50,961 bases of DNA from JAFIEN01 sp051859505 (GCA_051859505.1 JBHYFN010000029.1:1-50961); one strand, 5' to 3'; positions 1-8,520 are shown, counted from the first letter of the stretch. Numbers and translations: made by a program. The notes: generated from the sequence alone by a model not told the origin.

Positions 1-812
1 TCCTCGACCCCAAGGCAGAAGGCATGCCGCCCCGACCATGGCGCATAGTCGCGGCCCAGGTGGGAATGCCACATCATCGTCATGGGCAGGCGCTGCGCAT
101 GGCGGAGCGACAGATACAGATCCCCCTCGACCGCGCGGGTCACGGCGGTCCAGCCCAGCGCATGCCCCGCCGCCTCGACCCCCACGATGAAATCCTCGTG
201 CCCGGGCGCATAGGGAAAGCGGGTGATGTCGACCGTGCCCCCGGCGGCCAGCGGCATGGCGGCCGGATCAGTCACCCGCGCCGGATAGACAAGGGCCGAG
301 CGGCCACGGGCCGGGTCCGTCTCCTGCGGGTTGGCCGAGGTTTCGAACCAGCGTTTGGGCGAAAACCGCAGGGTGCCGCCGTTGGGCAGGCTGACCATGG
401 CGTGATTGGCCACCGTGACCGTGCCGCTGCCGCCCCGAAAGACGTGGTTCTGATAGACGAAGGGATGCCCGTCGATCAGGGTCAGCTCTTTCTCCACCCG
501 CGCGCCGTGGACGGCATGGTCCAGCACCGCCCGAAGGCCCGGGCCGGGCAGGATGTCCCATGTGCCATTGGCGGGCCAACCATGCATCGGCGATCCTTCG
601 GCAGAGGCCGCGAAGGGCGCGCAGAAGAAATCCCCCGCAAGCCGGGCAAGGTGGACCGGGGTGTCAGGCTCCATCGCCTCGCCCGAGATCACCCAGGGCG
701 CGGTGTGCAGCGGGCTGATCTGGCGTTCGCCATCGGTGACCACCAGATCGCGAAGAAAGCCCCCGACGGGGTCGAAGGTGAAGGCGATGCCGCCTGCGCG
801 AATGTCGATCAT
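1..812 (-). CDS. Aldose 1-epimerase-like (mutarotase-fold) protein, 3' end outside window
   Basis: About 270 residues are visible from an ATG at 812, preceded by a GAGGAAGA ribosome site; the C-terminus lies beyond position 1. The motifs GGFLRDLVV, ISPLHTAPW, GDFFCAPF and SPMHGWPANGTWDI match the galactose-mutarotase-like fold, in which a conserved His-Gly-Trp region lines the sugar pocket. It follows the sugar ABC ATPase by 9 bases and is probably the last gene of that operon, so a role in interconverting anomers of the imported sugar, or in binding a related carbohydrate, is inferred. Catalytic activity cannot be judged because the C-terminal part, which normally carries the general base, is missing from the window. 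No signal peptide is seen, so it is likely cytoplasmic. Confidence 0.7.
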   Translation of the reverse strand, partial: MIDIRAGGIAFTFDPVGGFLRDLVVTDGERQISPLHTAPWVISGEAMEPDTPVHLARLAGDFFCAPFAASAEGSPMHGWPANGTWDILPGPGLRAVLDHAVHGARVEKELTLIDGHPFVYQNHVFRGGSGTVTVANHAMVSLPNGGTLRFSPKRWFETSANPQETDPARGRSALVYPARVTDPAAMPLAAGGTVDITRFPYAPGHEDFIVGVEAAGHALGWTAVTRAVEGDLYLSLRHAQRLPMTMMWHSHLGRDYAPWSGRHAFCLGVE

Positions 813-821
813 GGTTCTTCC

Positions 822-1577
822 TCAGATCACGAGGTCTTCGCCGGTGATGACATCCTCGACATCGGCGATGGTGCAGGTCTTGGGATCAAGGTCGTCGGCC
901 ACGATCTTGCCCCTCCGCATCACGACCATCCGATCCACCACCTTGAAGACATGGTGGATGTTATGGGCGATGAAGATGCAGGAATGACCCGAATCGCGCG
1001 CGTCGCGGACGAATTTCAGCACCCCGATCGTCTCGGCCACGCCAAGGTTGTTGGTCGGCTCGTCCAGGATGATCAGGTCGCTGTCGAAATACATCGCCCG
1101 CGCGATGGCCACCGCCTGACGCTCGCCCCCGGACAGCGATCCGATGGGCGTCGTGGGCGGGATGTTCTTCGAGATGCCCACCTTGCGCAAAAGCTCGGAT
1201 GCGACGCGGTTCATCTCGGGCAGGTCCATCCGGTCCATGAAGCGCGGGCCCTTGCGCAGCTCGCGCCCCAGAAACAGGTTCCGCGCGATGGAGAGCTGCG
1301 GGACAAGGGCCGAGTCCTGGTAGATCGTCTCGATCCCGTTCTCGATCGCGTCCGAGGTCGAATTGATCTCGACCTTCTGCCCCTTGATCCAGATCTCGCC
1401 GCTGGTCAGGGGCACGGCCCCCGACAGCACCTTGATCAGGGTGGATTTGCCCGCGCCATTGTCGCCCAGAAGGCCCACGATCTCGTTATGGGCGATCTTG
1501 AGGTTCACATCCGTCAGCGCCTGGATGCGCCCGTAATGCTTGGTGATGTTGCGCATGTCGATCAGCGGCTGGTCCAT
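822..1577 (-). CDS. Sugar ABC transporter ATP-binding protein, FrcA-like
   Basis: Single-domain ABC ATPase of 251 residues with Walker A GDNGAGKST, signature LSGGERQ, Walker B LIILDEPT and an H-loop in FIAHNIHHV. The short one-domain form resembles FrcA of the CUT2 family rather than the double-domain RbsA/XylG type. I chose the ATG at 1577 (MDQPLIDM) because it lies just after the permease stop with GGGGACCTGAGG in front; an in-frame ATG at 1610 would overlap the permease. It would power uptake of a monosaccharide with the permease and binding protein upstream. The substrate cannot be read from the ATPase. Confidence 0.92.
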   Translation of the reverse strand: MDQPLIDMRNITKHYGRIQALTDVNLKIAHNEIVGLLGDNGAGKSTLIKVLSGAVPLTSGEIWIKGQKVEINSTSDAIENGIETIYQDSALVPQLSIARNLFLGRELRKGPRFMDRMDLPEMNRVASELLRKVGISKNIPPTTPIGSLSGGERQAVAIARAMYFDSDLIILDEPTNNLGVAETIGVLKFVRDARDSGHSCIFIAHNIHHVFKVVDRMVVMRRGKIVADDLDPKTCTIADVEDVITGEDLVI

Positions 1578-1581
1578 CGCC

Positions 1582-2598
1582 TCAGGTCCCCGCGTTGTGC
1601 CGGCGTTCAAGCCAGGAATGCAGCGCCATCATGCCAAGGATGATCGCCCCGATGAAGATGTTGTAGGCCAGCCCCGGCACCCCGATCAGCACGATCCCGT
1701 TGCGCATCAGCCGCAGGATGAAGATGCCCAGCACCGTCCCGATGATCGTGCCGCGCCCGCCCATCAGCGCGGTGCCCCCGATCACCACCATGGCGATCAC
1801 CTCAAGCTCGTATCCGGTGCCCGAGTTCGGGTTCGCCGCCGTGGTGCGGATCGAGGAGATGATCCCCGCCAGCCCCGCCATGAAGGACGAGAACATGAAG
1901 AGCGTGATCTTGACCCGCGTCACCTTCACGCCCCGGTTCCTGGCCGCGCCCGGGTTGCCGCCGCAGGCCGTGATCCAGTTGCCGAAGGCCGTCCGCGTCA
2001 GCACGTAATGGCACAGCACGGCGAAGAGGATGAACCAGATCACCGACATGTAGATCCGCAGGCCCGGGTTGCAGGTGGCCTGCTGGATCGTCCAGTTGCA
2101 GATGTAGAAATCGCCCACCAGCACCTCGGCCAGCCACTGGTCGCCCGCGCGCCAGGACCGCTGCGGAAAGCCGTCCGTCACCCAAAGCGCCGAACCGCGC
2201 ACGACCAGCAGCATCCCCAGCGTCACCAGGAACGAGGGGATGGCCAGGATCGTGACGAACACGCCCGAGACGAAACCGATGAACAGCGCGATGCCCAGCG
2301 CCGTCAGGAAGGCGAAGGGGAGCGACATGATATCGGTGTTGAACAGCGTCCACATGACCACGGCCGAAAAGCCGAAGACCGCGCCGACCGAAAGGTCGAA
2401 TTCGCCGCTGGTCATCAGAAGGGTCATCGCCAGCGCGATCAGCCCCAGCTCGACCGTGAAGGCCAGCGTGTTGCCGATGTTGAGAAGCGAAACGAAGGCC
2501 GGATTGATCGAGGTGAAGACGACGATCATCACGACAAGAAGGACAAAGGGTCCGAATTCGGGGCGGTCGATGAACCGTCCAAGCAGGCTGCGTTGCAT
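1582..2598 (-). CDS. Sugar ABC transporter permease, FrcC/RbsC-like
   Basis: 338-residue integral membrane protein of the BPD_transp_2 type (CUT2). It contains a run of hydrophobic helices and the family segment TSGEFDLSVGAVFG, followed later by GTALMGGRGTIIGTVLG. The start is taken at the ATG at 2598 (MQRSLLGRF), preceded by GGAAAG; the reading frame stays open further upstream but would run through the hairpin at 2620-2647 into the binding-protein gene. It sits between binding protein and ATPase, the usual CUT2 order, and would form the inner-membrane channel as a homodimer. Confidence 0.93.
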   Translation of the reverse strand: MQRSLLGRFIDRPEFGPFVLLVVMIVVFTSINPAFVSLLNIGNTLAFTVELGLIALAMTLLMTSGEFDLSVGAVFGFSAVVMWTLFNTDIMSLPFAFLTALGIALFIGFVSGVFVTILAIPSFLVTLGMLLVVRGSALWVTDGFPQRSWRAGDQWLAEVLVGDFYICNWTIQQATCNPGLRIYMSVIWFILFAVLCHYVLTRTAFGNWITACGGNPGAARNRGVKVTRVKITLFMFSSFMAGLAGIISSIRTTAANPNSGTGYELEVIAMVVIGGTALMGGRGTIIGTVLGIFILRLMRNGIVLIGVPGLAYNIFIGAIILGMMALHSWLERRHNAGT

Positions 2599-2619
2599 GG
2601 GGACTTTCCAGACAAGGGA

Positions 2620-2647
2620 AGCCCCGGAGCCGGACGACTCCGGGGCT
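2620..2647 (-). terminator. Intra-operon hairpin between binding protein and permease
   Basis: A perfect 10-base inverted repeat, AGCCCCGGAG and CTCCGGGGCT, with an 8-base loop lies between the stop of the binding-protein gene and the start of the permease gene. No U-run follows on the minus strand (TCCCTTGTC), so it is more likely an mRNA-stabilising or partial-termination element that raises binding-protein expression over the permease than a full terminator. Confidence 0.6.
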
Positions 2648-2660
2648 GTCAGGGAACGGA

Positions 2661-3602
2661 TCAGTCGCCGCCCATGATCTCGTGATAGATGGCCGCGGTA
2701 TCGGCCTCGTACAGCGCGCCGGTCAGCACGTCGAAGCCCACCGGAATGCCCGAAACCATCATCGAGGCCAGCGACAGCGCGACATAGGATTGCGCCTGCG
2801 GATCCTGCCACATCGCGGCATTCACATAGCCGTCCATGACCGCCTGTGTCGTGTCGAGCGAATTGCCCCAGCCGACCACCGGGATCTCGCCCGGCGCCAC
2901 GCCGACCTGGTCAAAGACGCGCTGGATCGACCCGGTGACAAGGTCGCCAAGGCCGATGATCGCGTCGATATTGTCACGGTTGGTCAGCAGGTAATCCGAC
3001 ATCCGGCTGATCGCCTCGGCCTGATCCAGCGTCGCGTCGGTCACTTCCCAGGTGATGCCCAGCGGCTCGAACACGGTGGCGATGCCGCGCTCTTCCTCGA
3101 CCCCGTAGCTGGCGCCGGGAATTTCGACCGGCATCCAGACGAAGCTGCCTTCGGTCACATGGCCGTTGTCGACGTGATACTGCGCCCAGCGCTGCCCCAC
3201 GACGAAAAGGTCATTGCCGACATAGGCGTCGAAATTCACCTCTTCGTCGGGCGTGTTGAAGTTCACCACCGGAATGCCGGCGGCCGTCACCTCGTCGATG
3301 ACCTGGATCAGCGAGCCGGGATCGGGGCTTGTCGTCACGATCGCATCGGCGCCGGCGGCCATGGCCGAGCGGATCGCTTCCTGCTGGCTGGCGACATCGC
3401 CGGAATGGAACGAGGTGTTGACCGTGTGCCCGGTATCGGCGGCCCACTGGTTCGCGCCCTGCAGGAAGTAGGTCCAGACCGGATCCGCCGGCCCGCCATG
3501 AGAAATCCAGTAGAATGTCTTGCTGTCGGCTAGTGCCGCACCGGCCGTCAGGGCCAGAATGCTTGCCGCACCCGTGATCGAAAGAAAATGTCTTCTCAAC
3601 AT
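2661..3602 (-). CDS. Periplasmic sugar-binding protein of the CUT2 ABC transporter
   Basis: 313 residues with a twin-arginine-like or Sec signal (MLRRHFLSITGAASILALT, cleavage probably after AALA). The mature part has the Peripla_BP_4 pattern: repeated alpha/beta units such as AMAAGADAIVTTSPDPGSL and AAGIPVVNFNTPDE, the type seen in ribose-, fructose- and xylose-binding proteins. The ATG at 3602 is preferred over 3617 because GGAGGAG stands at the right distance. It is the first gene of the transporter operon, diverging from the DHDPS-like gene. Substrate unknown; a pentose, hexose or sugar acid are all possible. Confidence 0.9.
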   Translation of the reverse strand: MLRRHFLSITGAASILALTAGAALADSKTFYWISHGGPADPVWTYFLQGANQWAADTGHTVNTSFHSGDVASQQEAIRSAMAAGADAIVTTSPDPGSLIQVIDEVTAAGIPVVNFNTPDEEVNFDAYVGNDLFVVGQRWAQYHVDNGHVTEGSFVWMPVEIPGASYGVEEERGIATVFEPLGITWEVTDATLDQAEAISRMSDYLLTNRDNIDAIIGLGDLVTGSIQRVFDQVGVAPGEIPVVGWGNSLDTTQAVMDGYVNAAMWQDPQAQSYVALSLASMMVSGIPVGFDVLTGALYEADTAAIYHEIMGGD

Positions 3603-3629
3603 GTTGGTCTCCTCCACTGTTGATGGCCC

Positions 3630-3649
3630 CCGGGCCTCAAGGGGCCCGG
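3630..3649 (-). other. Hairpin in the 5' leader of the sugar-binding protein gene
   Basis: CCGGGCC and GGCCCGG form a perfect 7-base stem with a 6-base loop about 28 bases before the start at 3602. It could stabilise the transcript or influence translation; there is no U-run. The rest of the 3603-3907 interval carries the divergent promoters, which I cannot place with confidence. Confidence 0.4.
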
Positions 3650-3762
3650 TTCCGGCACAAGGGTCCGTGCGGCAACCAAGGCAGGCCGGATCATCCCTCG
3701 GAAGGTTTTTCGAGGTTTGCAGACCGACACTTTGGAAGTCACAAGAACACTGAATTCAGGCT

Positions 3763-3774
3763 AATCATGTGATT
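3763..3774. promoter_or_regulatory. Possible operator palindrome in divergent intergenic region
   Basis: AATCA-TG-TGATT is a 12-base palindrome with a 2-base centre in the region dividing the transporter operon from the DHDPS-like gene. Its symmetry and place suit a dimeric regulator (GntR- or LacI-type), but no regulator gene is in the window and no second copy was seen. Short palindromes arise by chance, so this is only a candidate. Confidence 0.25.
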
Positions 3775-3907
3775 GCGAGTCGGGCAAGGATATATCAATC
3801 CAGCGTAATTCGGCTCTTCCCGGGGTTGAATACGGCGCTGAAAACTGCAGCAGGATCCATCGGGGGACAGATGGATGGCGGCTGGGTCGCAGAAGGAGGG
3901 GCACCGA

Positions 3908-4843
3908 ATGCAGGGTCCGCACTACTGGCGCAACGGCATCCATGCCGTTCTGTTCGCGCTGTTCGACAAGGCCGAGAGAATCGACCCCGAGGCGATGGCC
4001 CGACAGGTCGATCATGTTCTGTCGGGGGGGTGCTCGGGCGTCACCGTCCTGGGGCTGGCCACCGAGGTCGGGAAACTGACCCTCGCCGAAAGACTGGCCC
4101 TGATCGAGATGACCTCGGCGGCCGTTGCCGGCCGGGCCTCTTTCTCCGTGACCGTTGCGGGCAACAGCGTGGCCGAACAGACCGAGGTGATCGGCTCGGC
4201 CGAACGGGCCGGGGCCGATTGGGTGATCCTGCAGCCGCCGGTCTGCGGCGCCTTTGGGGCGGATGTCTATATCGACTTCATGGCCCGCGTCGCAGAGCGG
4301 ACGGCATTGCCGGTCGTGATCCAGAATGCGCCGCAATACCTGGGCCGGTCGCTGTCGCCCGACGATATCCGGCGCCTGAGGGACCGTTGCCCGGGCCTTG
4401 TCGGGATCAAGGCCGAAGACGGCGCGCTTGGCCTTGCCGCCCTGGCCGAGGCGGCACCCGAGCTTGCGCTGATTGGCGGGCGGGGCGGGCTCGAGATGAC
4501 GGATGCCCTGCGGCTGGGCGTGTCGAGCTTTGTCCTCGCCCCCGATATCGCTCCCCGTGCCGCCCGCATCCTGCGTCTGTGGGAGAACGGAGATCGCGAG
4601 GCGGCCGAGGCGCTGTATGCAGCGAGCCTGCCTGCCATCGTGTTCCTGATGCAGTCGCTCGAGCACCTCCTCACCTATGGAAAGCGGGTTTACGGGCATC
4701 ATGCGGGTGCGGTCATTCACGACCGGATGCCGCACCTCCGCCCCACCCCTCAGGGCGAGGCGCTGGCCGAACATTGGGGCCGTGTTCTGGCGGAGGGGGC
4801 TGGCGAGGCCGTTATGGTTGCGGCAAGCGGGGTTTCGGACTAG
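3908..4843 (+). CDS. Dihydrodipicolinate synthase-superfamily enzyme (possible keto-deoxy sugar acid aldolase or dehydratase)
   Basis: 311-residue TIM-barrel protein of the DHDPS/NAL superfamily, which works on 2-keto acids through a lysine Schiff base. The lysine is K168 in LVGIKAEDG. The usual Tyr of the Y-N-x-P motif is absent: the site reads VIQNAPQY with Gln139 in the tyrosine position, as in some family members acting on 2-keto-3-deoxy sugar acids (from memory: the L-2-keto-3-deoxyarabonate dehydratase type). The GxTGE loop is also altered (GLATE). ATG 3908 follows GGAGGGG; the upstream in-frame ATG at 3875 is less well placed. It diverges from a sugar ABC operon, so a role in breaking down the imported sugar or its acid is inferred. 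True DapA is unlikely. Confidence 0.8.
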   Translation: MQGPHYWRNGIHAVLFALFDKAERIDPEAMARQVDHVLSGGCSGVTVLGLATEVGKLTLAERLALIEMTSAAVAGRASFSVTVAGNSVAEQTEVIGSAERAGADWVILQPPVCGAFGADVYIDFMARVAERTALPVVIQNAPQYLGRSLSPDDIRRLRDRCPGLVGIKAEDGALGLAALAEAAPELALIGGRGGLEMTDALRLGVSSFVLAPDIAPRAARILRLWENGDREAAEALYAASLPAIVFLMQSLEHLLTYGKRVYGHHAGAVIHDRMPHLRPTPQGEALAEHWGRVLAEGAGEAVMVAASGVSD

Positions 4844-4875
4844 ATGCCCCAATGCAGCAAGGCAAAGGCGGTCGG

Positions 4876-5487
4876 ATGGCCAATCACCTCTATCAAGGCG
4901 ACCTGCCCGACGGGCTGGACCTCGGGCCGGTGGTGGCCATCGACTGCGAGACGATGGGCCTCAACCCTCACCGCGACCGGCTTTGCCTGATCCAGATGTC
5001 GGGCGGGGACGGGCATTGCCATCTTGTGCAGGTCGCCAAGGGCCAGCGCGAGGCGCCCAACCTCTGCGCGATGCTGACCGATCCGGCCGTGCTCAAGCTG
5101 TTCCATTTCGGCCGGTTCGATATCGCCGCCATGCACCATGCCTTTGGCGCGCTGGCCGCGCCGGTCTATTGCACCAAGATCGCCTCGAAACTGGTGCGCA
5201 CCTTCACCGACAGGCACGGCTTGCGCTATCTGCTGCAGGATCTTGTGGGCGTCGATATCTCGAAACAGCAACAGATGAGCGATTGGGGAGCCGAGACCCT
5301 GACCGCGGCGCAGCTGGATTACGCCGCCTCGGACGTTCTTTACCTGCATCGTCTGAAGGACGCGCTTGACCGCATGCTCGCCCGCGAAGGGCGGACTGAG
5401 ATCGCGCAATCCTGTTTCGACTTCCTGCCCACGCGCGCCCTTCTGGATCTGTCGGGCTGGCCCGAGACGGATATCTTTGCGCACTGA
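4876..5487 (+). CDS. RNase D-like 3'-5' exonuclease (DEDD type)
   Basis: 203 residues forming one exonuclease domain: Exo I VVAIDCETMGL (Asp and Glu), Exo II LFHFGRFDIAAM (Asp), Exo III LDYAASDVLYL (Tyr and Asp), i.e. the DEDDy set. It is about half the length of E. coli RNase D and lacks HRDC domains, as is common for this alphaproteobacterial version. Expected to trim RNA 3' ends. The ATG at 4876 is used; the frame is open for over 1 kb upstream but that overlaps the preceding gene. The stop is one base before kdsD, so the two are probably co-transcribed. Confidence 0.88.
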   Translation: MANHLYQGDLPDGLDLGPVVAIDCETMGLNPHRDRLCLIQMSGGDGHCHLVQVAKGQREAPNLCAMLTDPAVLKLFHFGRFDIAAMHHAFGALAAPVYCTKIASKLVRTFTDRHGLRYLLQDLVGVDISKQQQMSDWGAETLTAAQLDYAASDVLYLHRLKDALDRMLAREGRTEIAQSCFDFLPTRALLDLSGWPETDIFAH

Positions 5488-5488
5488 C

Positions 5489-6457
5489 ATGGCTGATCCC
5501 GACCGCCTTCTTGCCACGGCCCGCCGCGTGATCCAGGACGAGGCCGCGGCGCTCTCGGCGCTTGAGGCGACGCTCGGCACAAGCCTTGTCGAGGCGGTCG
5601 AGCTGATCCTTGCGGCCCGGGGGCGGGTGATCGTCTCGGGCATGGGGAAATCCGGCCATATCGCGCGCAAGATCGCGGCGACGCTTGCCAGCACCGGAAC
5701 GCCTGCCCATTTCGTCCATCCCGCCGAGGCCAGCCATGGCGATCTGGGCATGATGGCCCGGGGCGATGTTGTCCTGGTGCTGTCGAACTCGGGCGAGACG
5801 CCGGAACTGGCCGATCTGGTCGCCCATACGCGGCGGTTCCGCATCCCGTTGATCGGCGTCGCAAGCCGGCCGGACAGCAGCCTTCTTGCGCAGGCGGATG
5901 TGGCGATCGTGCTGCCGCAGAGGGGCGAGGCCTGCGGCACCGGAATCGTTCCCACGACCTCGACGACGATGATGCTGGCGCTGGGCGATGCCATGGCCGT
6001 GGCCCTGATGGAGACCCGCGACTTCACCCCCGCCAATTTCCGCGATTTCCACCCCGGCGGCAAACTTGGCGCGCGCCTTTCGAAAGTGCGCGACCTGATG
6101 CATGCCGGCCCCGCCATGCCGCTTGTCGCGCGCGACGCCCCGATGAGCGCGACGCTTCTTGCGATCAGCCAGAAGGGTTTCGGCGTTGTCGGCGTGACCG
6201 AAGCGGATGGCACGCTGGCGGGGGTTGTCACCGACGGCGACCTGCGGCGGCATATGGACGGCCTGCTTGACCGCACCGCCGGAGAGGTGATGACCGCCTC
6301 CCCCCTGACGATTTCGCCCGATGCACTGGCCGAAGAGGCCGTCGCCCTGATGAACGAGCGCAAGATCACCTGCCTTTTCGTCGTCGATCCGGCCGGTTCG
6401 CGCGATGCCGTGGGCATCCTGCATATCCACGACTGCCTGCGCGCGGGCATCGGGTGA
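5489..6457 (+). CDS. kdsD: D-arabinose 5-phosphate isomerase
   Basis: 322 residues (KdsD/KpsF/GutQ family), converting ribulose 5-phosphate to arabinose 5-phosphate, the first step of Kdo synthesis. An SIS sugar-isomerase domain (VIVSGMGKSGHIARKIAATL, VLSNSGETPELADL, PTTSTTMMLALGDA, FHPGGKLG) is followed by two CBS repeats (RDLMHAG to DGDLRRHM and TASPLTISP to IHDCLRAG). The ATG at 5489 (MADPDRLL) sits one base after the exonuclease stop. It leads the lptC-lptA-lptB run, tying Kdo supply to LPS export. KdsB is at 17264-18073; kdsA is not in the window. Confidence 0.95.
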   Translation: MADPDRLLATARRVIQDEAAALSALEATLGTSLVEAVELILAARGRVIVSGMGKSGHIARKIAATLASTGTPAHFVHPAEASHGDLGMMARGDVVLVLSNSGETPELADLVAHTRRFRIPLIGVASRPDSSLLAQADVAIVLPQRGEACGTGIVPTTSTTMMLALGDAMAVALMETRDFTPANFRDFHPGGKLGARLSKVRDLMHAGPAMPLVARDAPMSATLLAISQKGFGVVGVTEADGTLAGVVTDGDLRRHMDGLLDRTAGEVMTASPLTISPDALAEEAVALMNERKITCLFVVDPAGSRDAVGILHIHDCLRAGIG

Positions 6458-7062
6458 CGGCCATGGCATTCGCCGACAACCTTCATTCGCGGGTTGTGCT
6501 CTGGCTGAAGGTTGTGCTGCCGCTGGCCGCTCTGGCGCTTCTGTCCACGCTGTTCCTGTTCGCCCGCAGCGTGCCGACCGACCTCGAGATTCCTTACGCC
6601 GAGATCGAGGATATCGCCCGCGAGCCGCGCGTCACGGGGCCGCGTTTTGCCGGCATCGCGACGGATGGCTCGGTCGTGCTGATGACAGCCGAGACGATCC
6701 GGCCCCTGCCCGACAAACCCGATGCATTCACGATCGAGCAGATCCGCATCGGGATCGACACGCCCGACGGAACCCATGTCGACCTGCGCGCAGGCAGCGG
6801 CGAGCTTGACGGCCGGACGCGGATCGCCAGGCTGACAGAGCTGGTCCGGCTGACCACCTCCAGCGGCTATCTGATGGAGACGGGCGGCATGGAGGCCGAT
6901 CTGCAGACCGGAGAGCTGCGCTCTCTCGGGCCGCTCGAGGTGCGCGCGCCCTATGGCAGCCTGACCGCCGGAAACCTGACCGTTCGCCCGGGCAACGGCG
7001 GCGGCGGACAGCAGATGGTTTTCAATGGCGGTGTCCGGCTGCTATATGAGGGCGACAATTGA
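6454..7062 (+). CDS. lptC: LPS export inner-membrane protein LptC
   Basis: 202 residues: an N-terminal transmembrane anchor (VVLWLKVVLPLAALALLSTL) followed by a periplasmic beta-jellyroll domain (residues about 50-200). LptC relays LPS from the LptBFG transporter to LptA. The start is a GTG overlapping the kdsD stop by four bases (GTGA); an ATG at 6463 is the alternative. Sequence conservation in this family is low, so the call leans on the place between kdsD and lptA, and on the single anchor plus DUF1239-like periplasmic part. Confidence 0.88.
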   Translation: MTAMAFADNLHSRVVLWLKVVLPLAALALLSTLFLFARSVPTDLEIPYAEIEDIAREPRVTGPRFAGIATDGSVVLMTAETIRPLPDKPDAFTIEQIRIGIDTPDGTHVDLRAGSGELDGRTRIARLTELVRLTTSSGYLMETGGMEADLQTGELRSLGPLEVRAPYGSLTAGNLTVRPGNGGGGQQMVFNGGVRLLYEGDN

Positions 7063-7064
7063 GG

Positions 7065-7547
7065 ATGACCGCCGTGCTACGCCTCGCCGCATTTCTGTTC
7101 CTTCTGCCCCTTGCCGCCATTGCGCAGACCAATATCGACCTTGGCGGCATACGGGCCGACCCCTCGCAGCCCGTCGAGGTGACGGCAGACAGCCTGACCG
7201 TGGATCAGAACAGCCGCAGGGCCGTGTTCTCGGGCAATGTGGTCATCGGTCAGGGCGATCTGCGGATCGCCGCCGGCTCGGTCGAGGTCATCTATGACGA
7301 GGATAGCGGACAGATCGGCCGCCTCATCGCGTCGGATGGCGTGACCTTCGTCACCGCAACCGAAGCCGCCGAGGCGCGCTCGGCGGATTATGATCTGAAG
7401 ACCGGGATCCTTGCGCTGAGTGGCGAGGTTCTGTTGACGCAGGGGGCCAGCGCGCTTGCGGCCGATGCGATGACCGTCAACCTGCGCGCCGGCACGGCGA
7501 CGATGCAGGGACGCGTCAGGACGGTGTTCCGCCAGGGTGACGACTGA
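7065..7547 (+). CDS. lptA: LPS-transport periplasmic protein LptA (OstA-like)
   Basis: 160 residues with a Sec signal peptide (TAVLRLAAFLFLLPLAAIA, cleaved before QTNI) and an OstA-like beta-jellyroll domain. The segment VEVTADSLTVDQNSRRAVFSG is typical of the family, which bridges inner and outer membrane for LPS. I use the ATG at 7065; a TTG at 7059 overlapping the lptC stop is possible. The stop TGA shares bases with the lptB ATG, indicating translational coupling. Confidence 0.92.
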   Translation: MTAVLRLAAFLFLLPLAAIAQTNIDLGGIRADPSQPVEVTADSLTVDQNSRRAVFSGNVVIGQGDLRIAAGSVEVIYDEDSGQIGRLIASDGVTFVTATEAAEARSADYDLKTGILALSGEVLLTQGASALAADAMTVNLRAGTATMQGRVRTVFRQGDD

Positions 7548-8299
7548 TGGCCGAGCTGACCGTCACGGCCGGTGGCGCCGGGCTGCGTGTCGTTGGCCTG
7601 CGGAAAAGCTATCGCAAGCGCCTTGTGATACGGGATGTCAGCCTTGATCTGGGGCGGGGCGAGGTCGTGGCGCTTCTGGGCCCCAACGGTTCGGGAAAGA
7701 CGACCTGCTTTTACGCCATCGCCGGCCTGATCCCGTCGGATGGCGGCCAGGTTCTGCTGGACGGGCGCGAGGTGACGCGCCTGCCGATGTATCGCCGCGC
7801 CCGCCTTGGGCTGGGCTATCTGCCGCAGGAAATGTCGATCTTCCGCGGCCTGTCGGTCGAGGACAATATCCTCGCCATCCTCGAAATCAGCGAGCCCGAC
7901 CGCACGACCCGGCGCGAGAAACTTGAAGAGCTGCTGTCCGAGTTCTCGATCTCTCACCTGCGGCGGGCCAATGCCATGGCGCTTTCGGGCGGCGAGAGGC
8001 GCCGGGCCGAAATCGCGCGCTGCCTTGCGGCGGGCCCGAAATATGTTCTGCTTGATGAACCTTTCGCCGGGGTCGATCCGATCGCGGTGGGAGAGATCCG
8101 GGGCCTTGTCCACGACCTCAAGAATCGCGGGATCGGCGTGCTGATCACGGATCACAATGTGCGCGAAACGCTCGAGATCGTTGACCGGGCCTATATCCTG
8201 CATGATGGCACCGTTCTGATGTCGGGCACGACGGACGAGGTCGTGCGGGACGAAGGCGTGCGTCGGGTCTATCTGGGGCAGGGATTCAAGGTGAATTAA
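7547..8299 (+). CDS. lptB: LPS export ABC transporter ATP-binding protein LptB
   Basis: 250-residue ABC ATPase: Walker A GPNGSGKTT, Q-loop GYLPQEMSIFRGLSVEDNI, signature LSGGERRR, Walker B YVLLDEPFAGVDP and H-loop LITDHNVRETL. The sequence YLPQEMSIFRGLSVEDN is characteristic of LptB. It works with LptF/LptG, which are not in the window. Its ATG overlaps the lptA stop by one base. Many alphaproteobacteria have rpoN next to lptB; here hpf follows after a 221-base gap. Confidence 0.96.
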   Translation: MAELTVTAGGAGLRVVGLRKSYRKRLVIRDVSLDLGRGEVVALLGPNGSGKTTCFYAIAGLIPSDGGQVLLDGREVTRLPMYRRARLGLGYLPQEMSIFRGLSVEDNILAILEISEPDRTTRREKLEELLSEFSISHLRRANAMALSGGERRRAEIARCLAAGPKYVLLDEPFAGVDPIAVGEIRGLVHDLKNRGIGVLITDHNVRETLEIVDRAYILHDGTVLMSGTTDEVVRDEGVRRVYLGQGFKVN

Positions 8300-8520
8300 G
8301 GAGTCTCGGCTCAACCTACAGCATCATTGACAGGGCGCCCCGTCTGGTGCCTGATCGAAGGGATGGAACCTGGCGTGAACCTGTCCTTCACGGATGCAGC
8401 CCGCAGACCGACCGCGGTGTCGGGGGCGGCAATGGCGCAGGCGACATCTTCCCACCAAGGCACAGGACATGGCCCGCCGCAGCGCGGACAAGCGCCTGTC
8501 AGACGAACGAAGGAGGCACG

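Noticed and set aside
8327..8355. Promoter for hpf with a perfect TTGACA
   Set aside because: The position 17-18 bases downstream reads CCTGAT or CTGATC, too poor a -10 to call.
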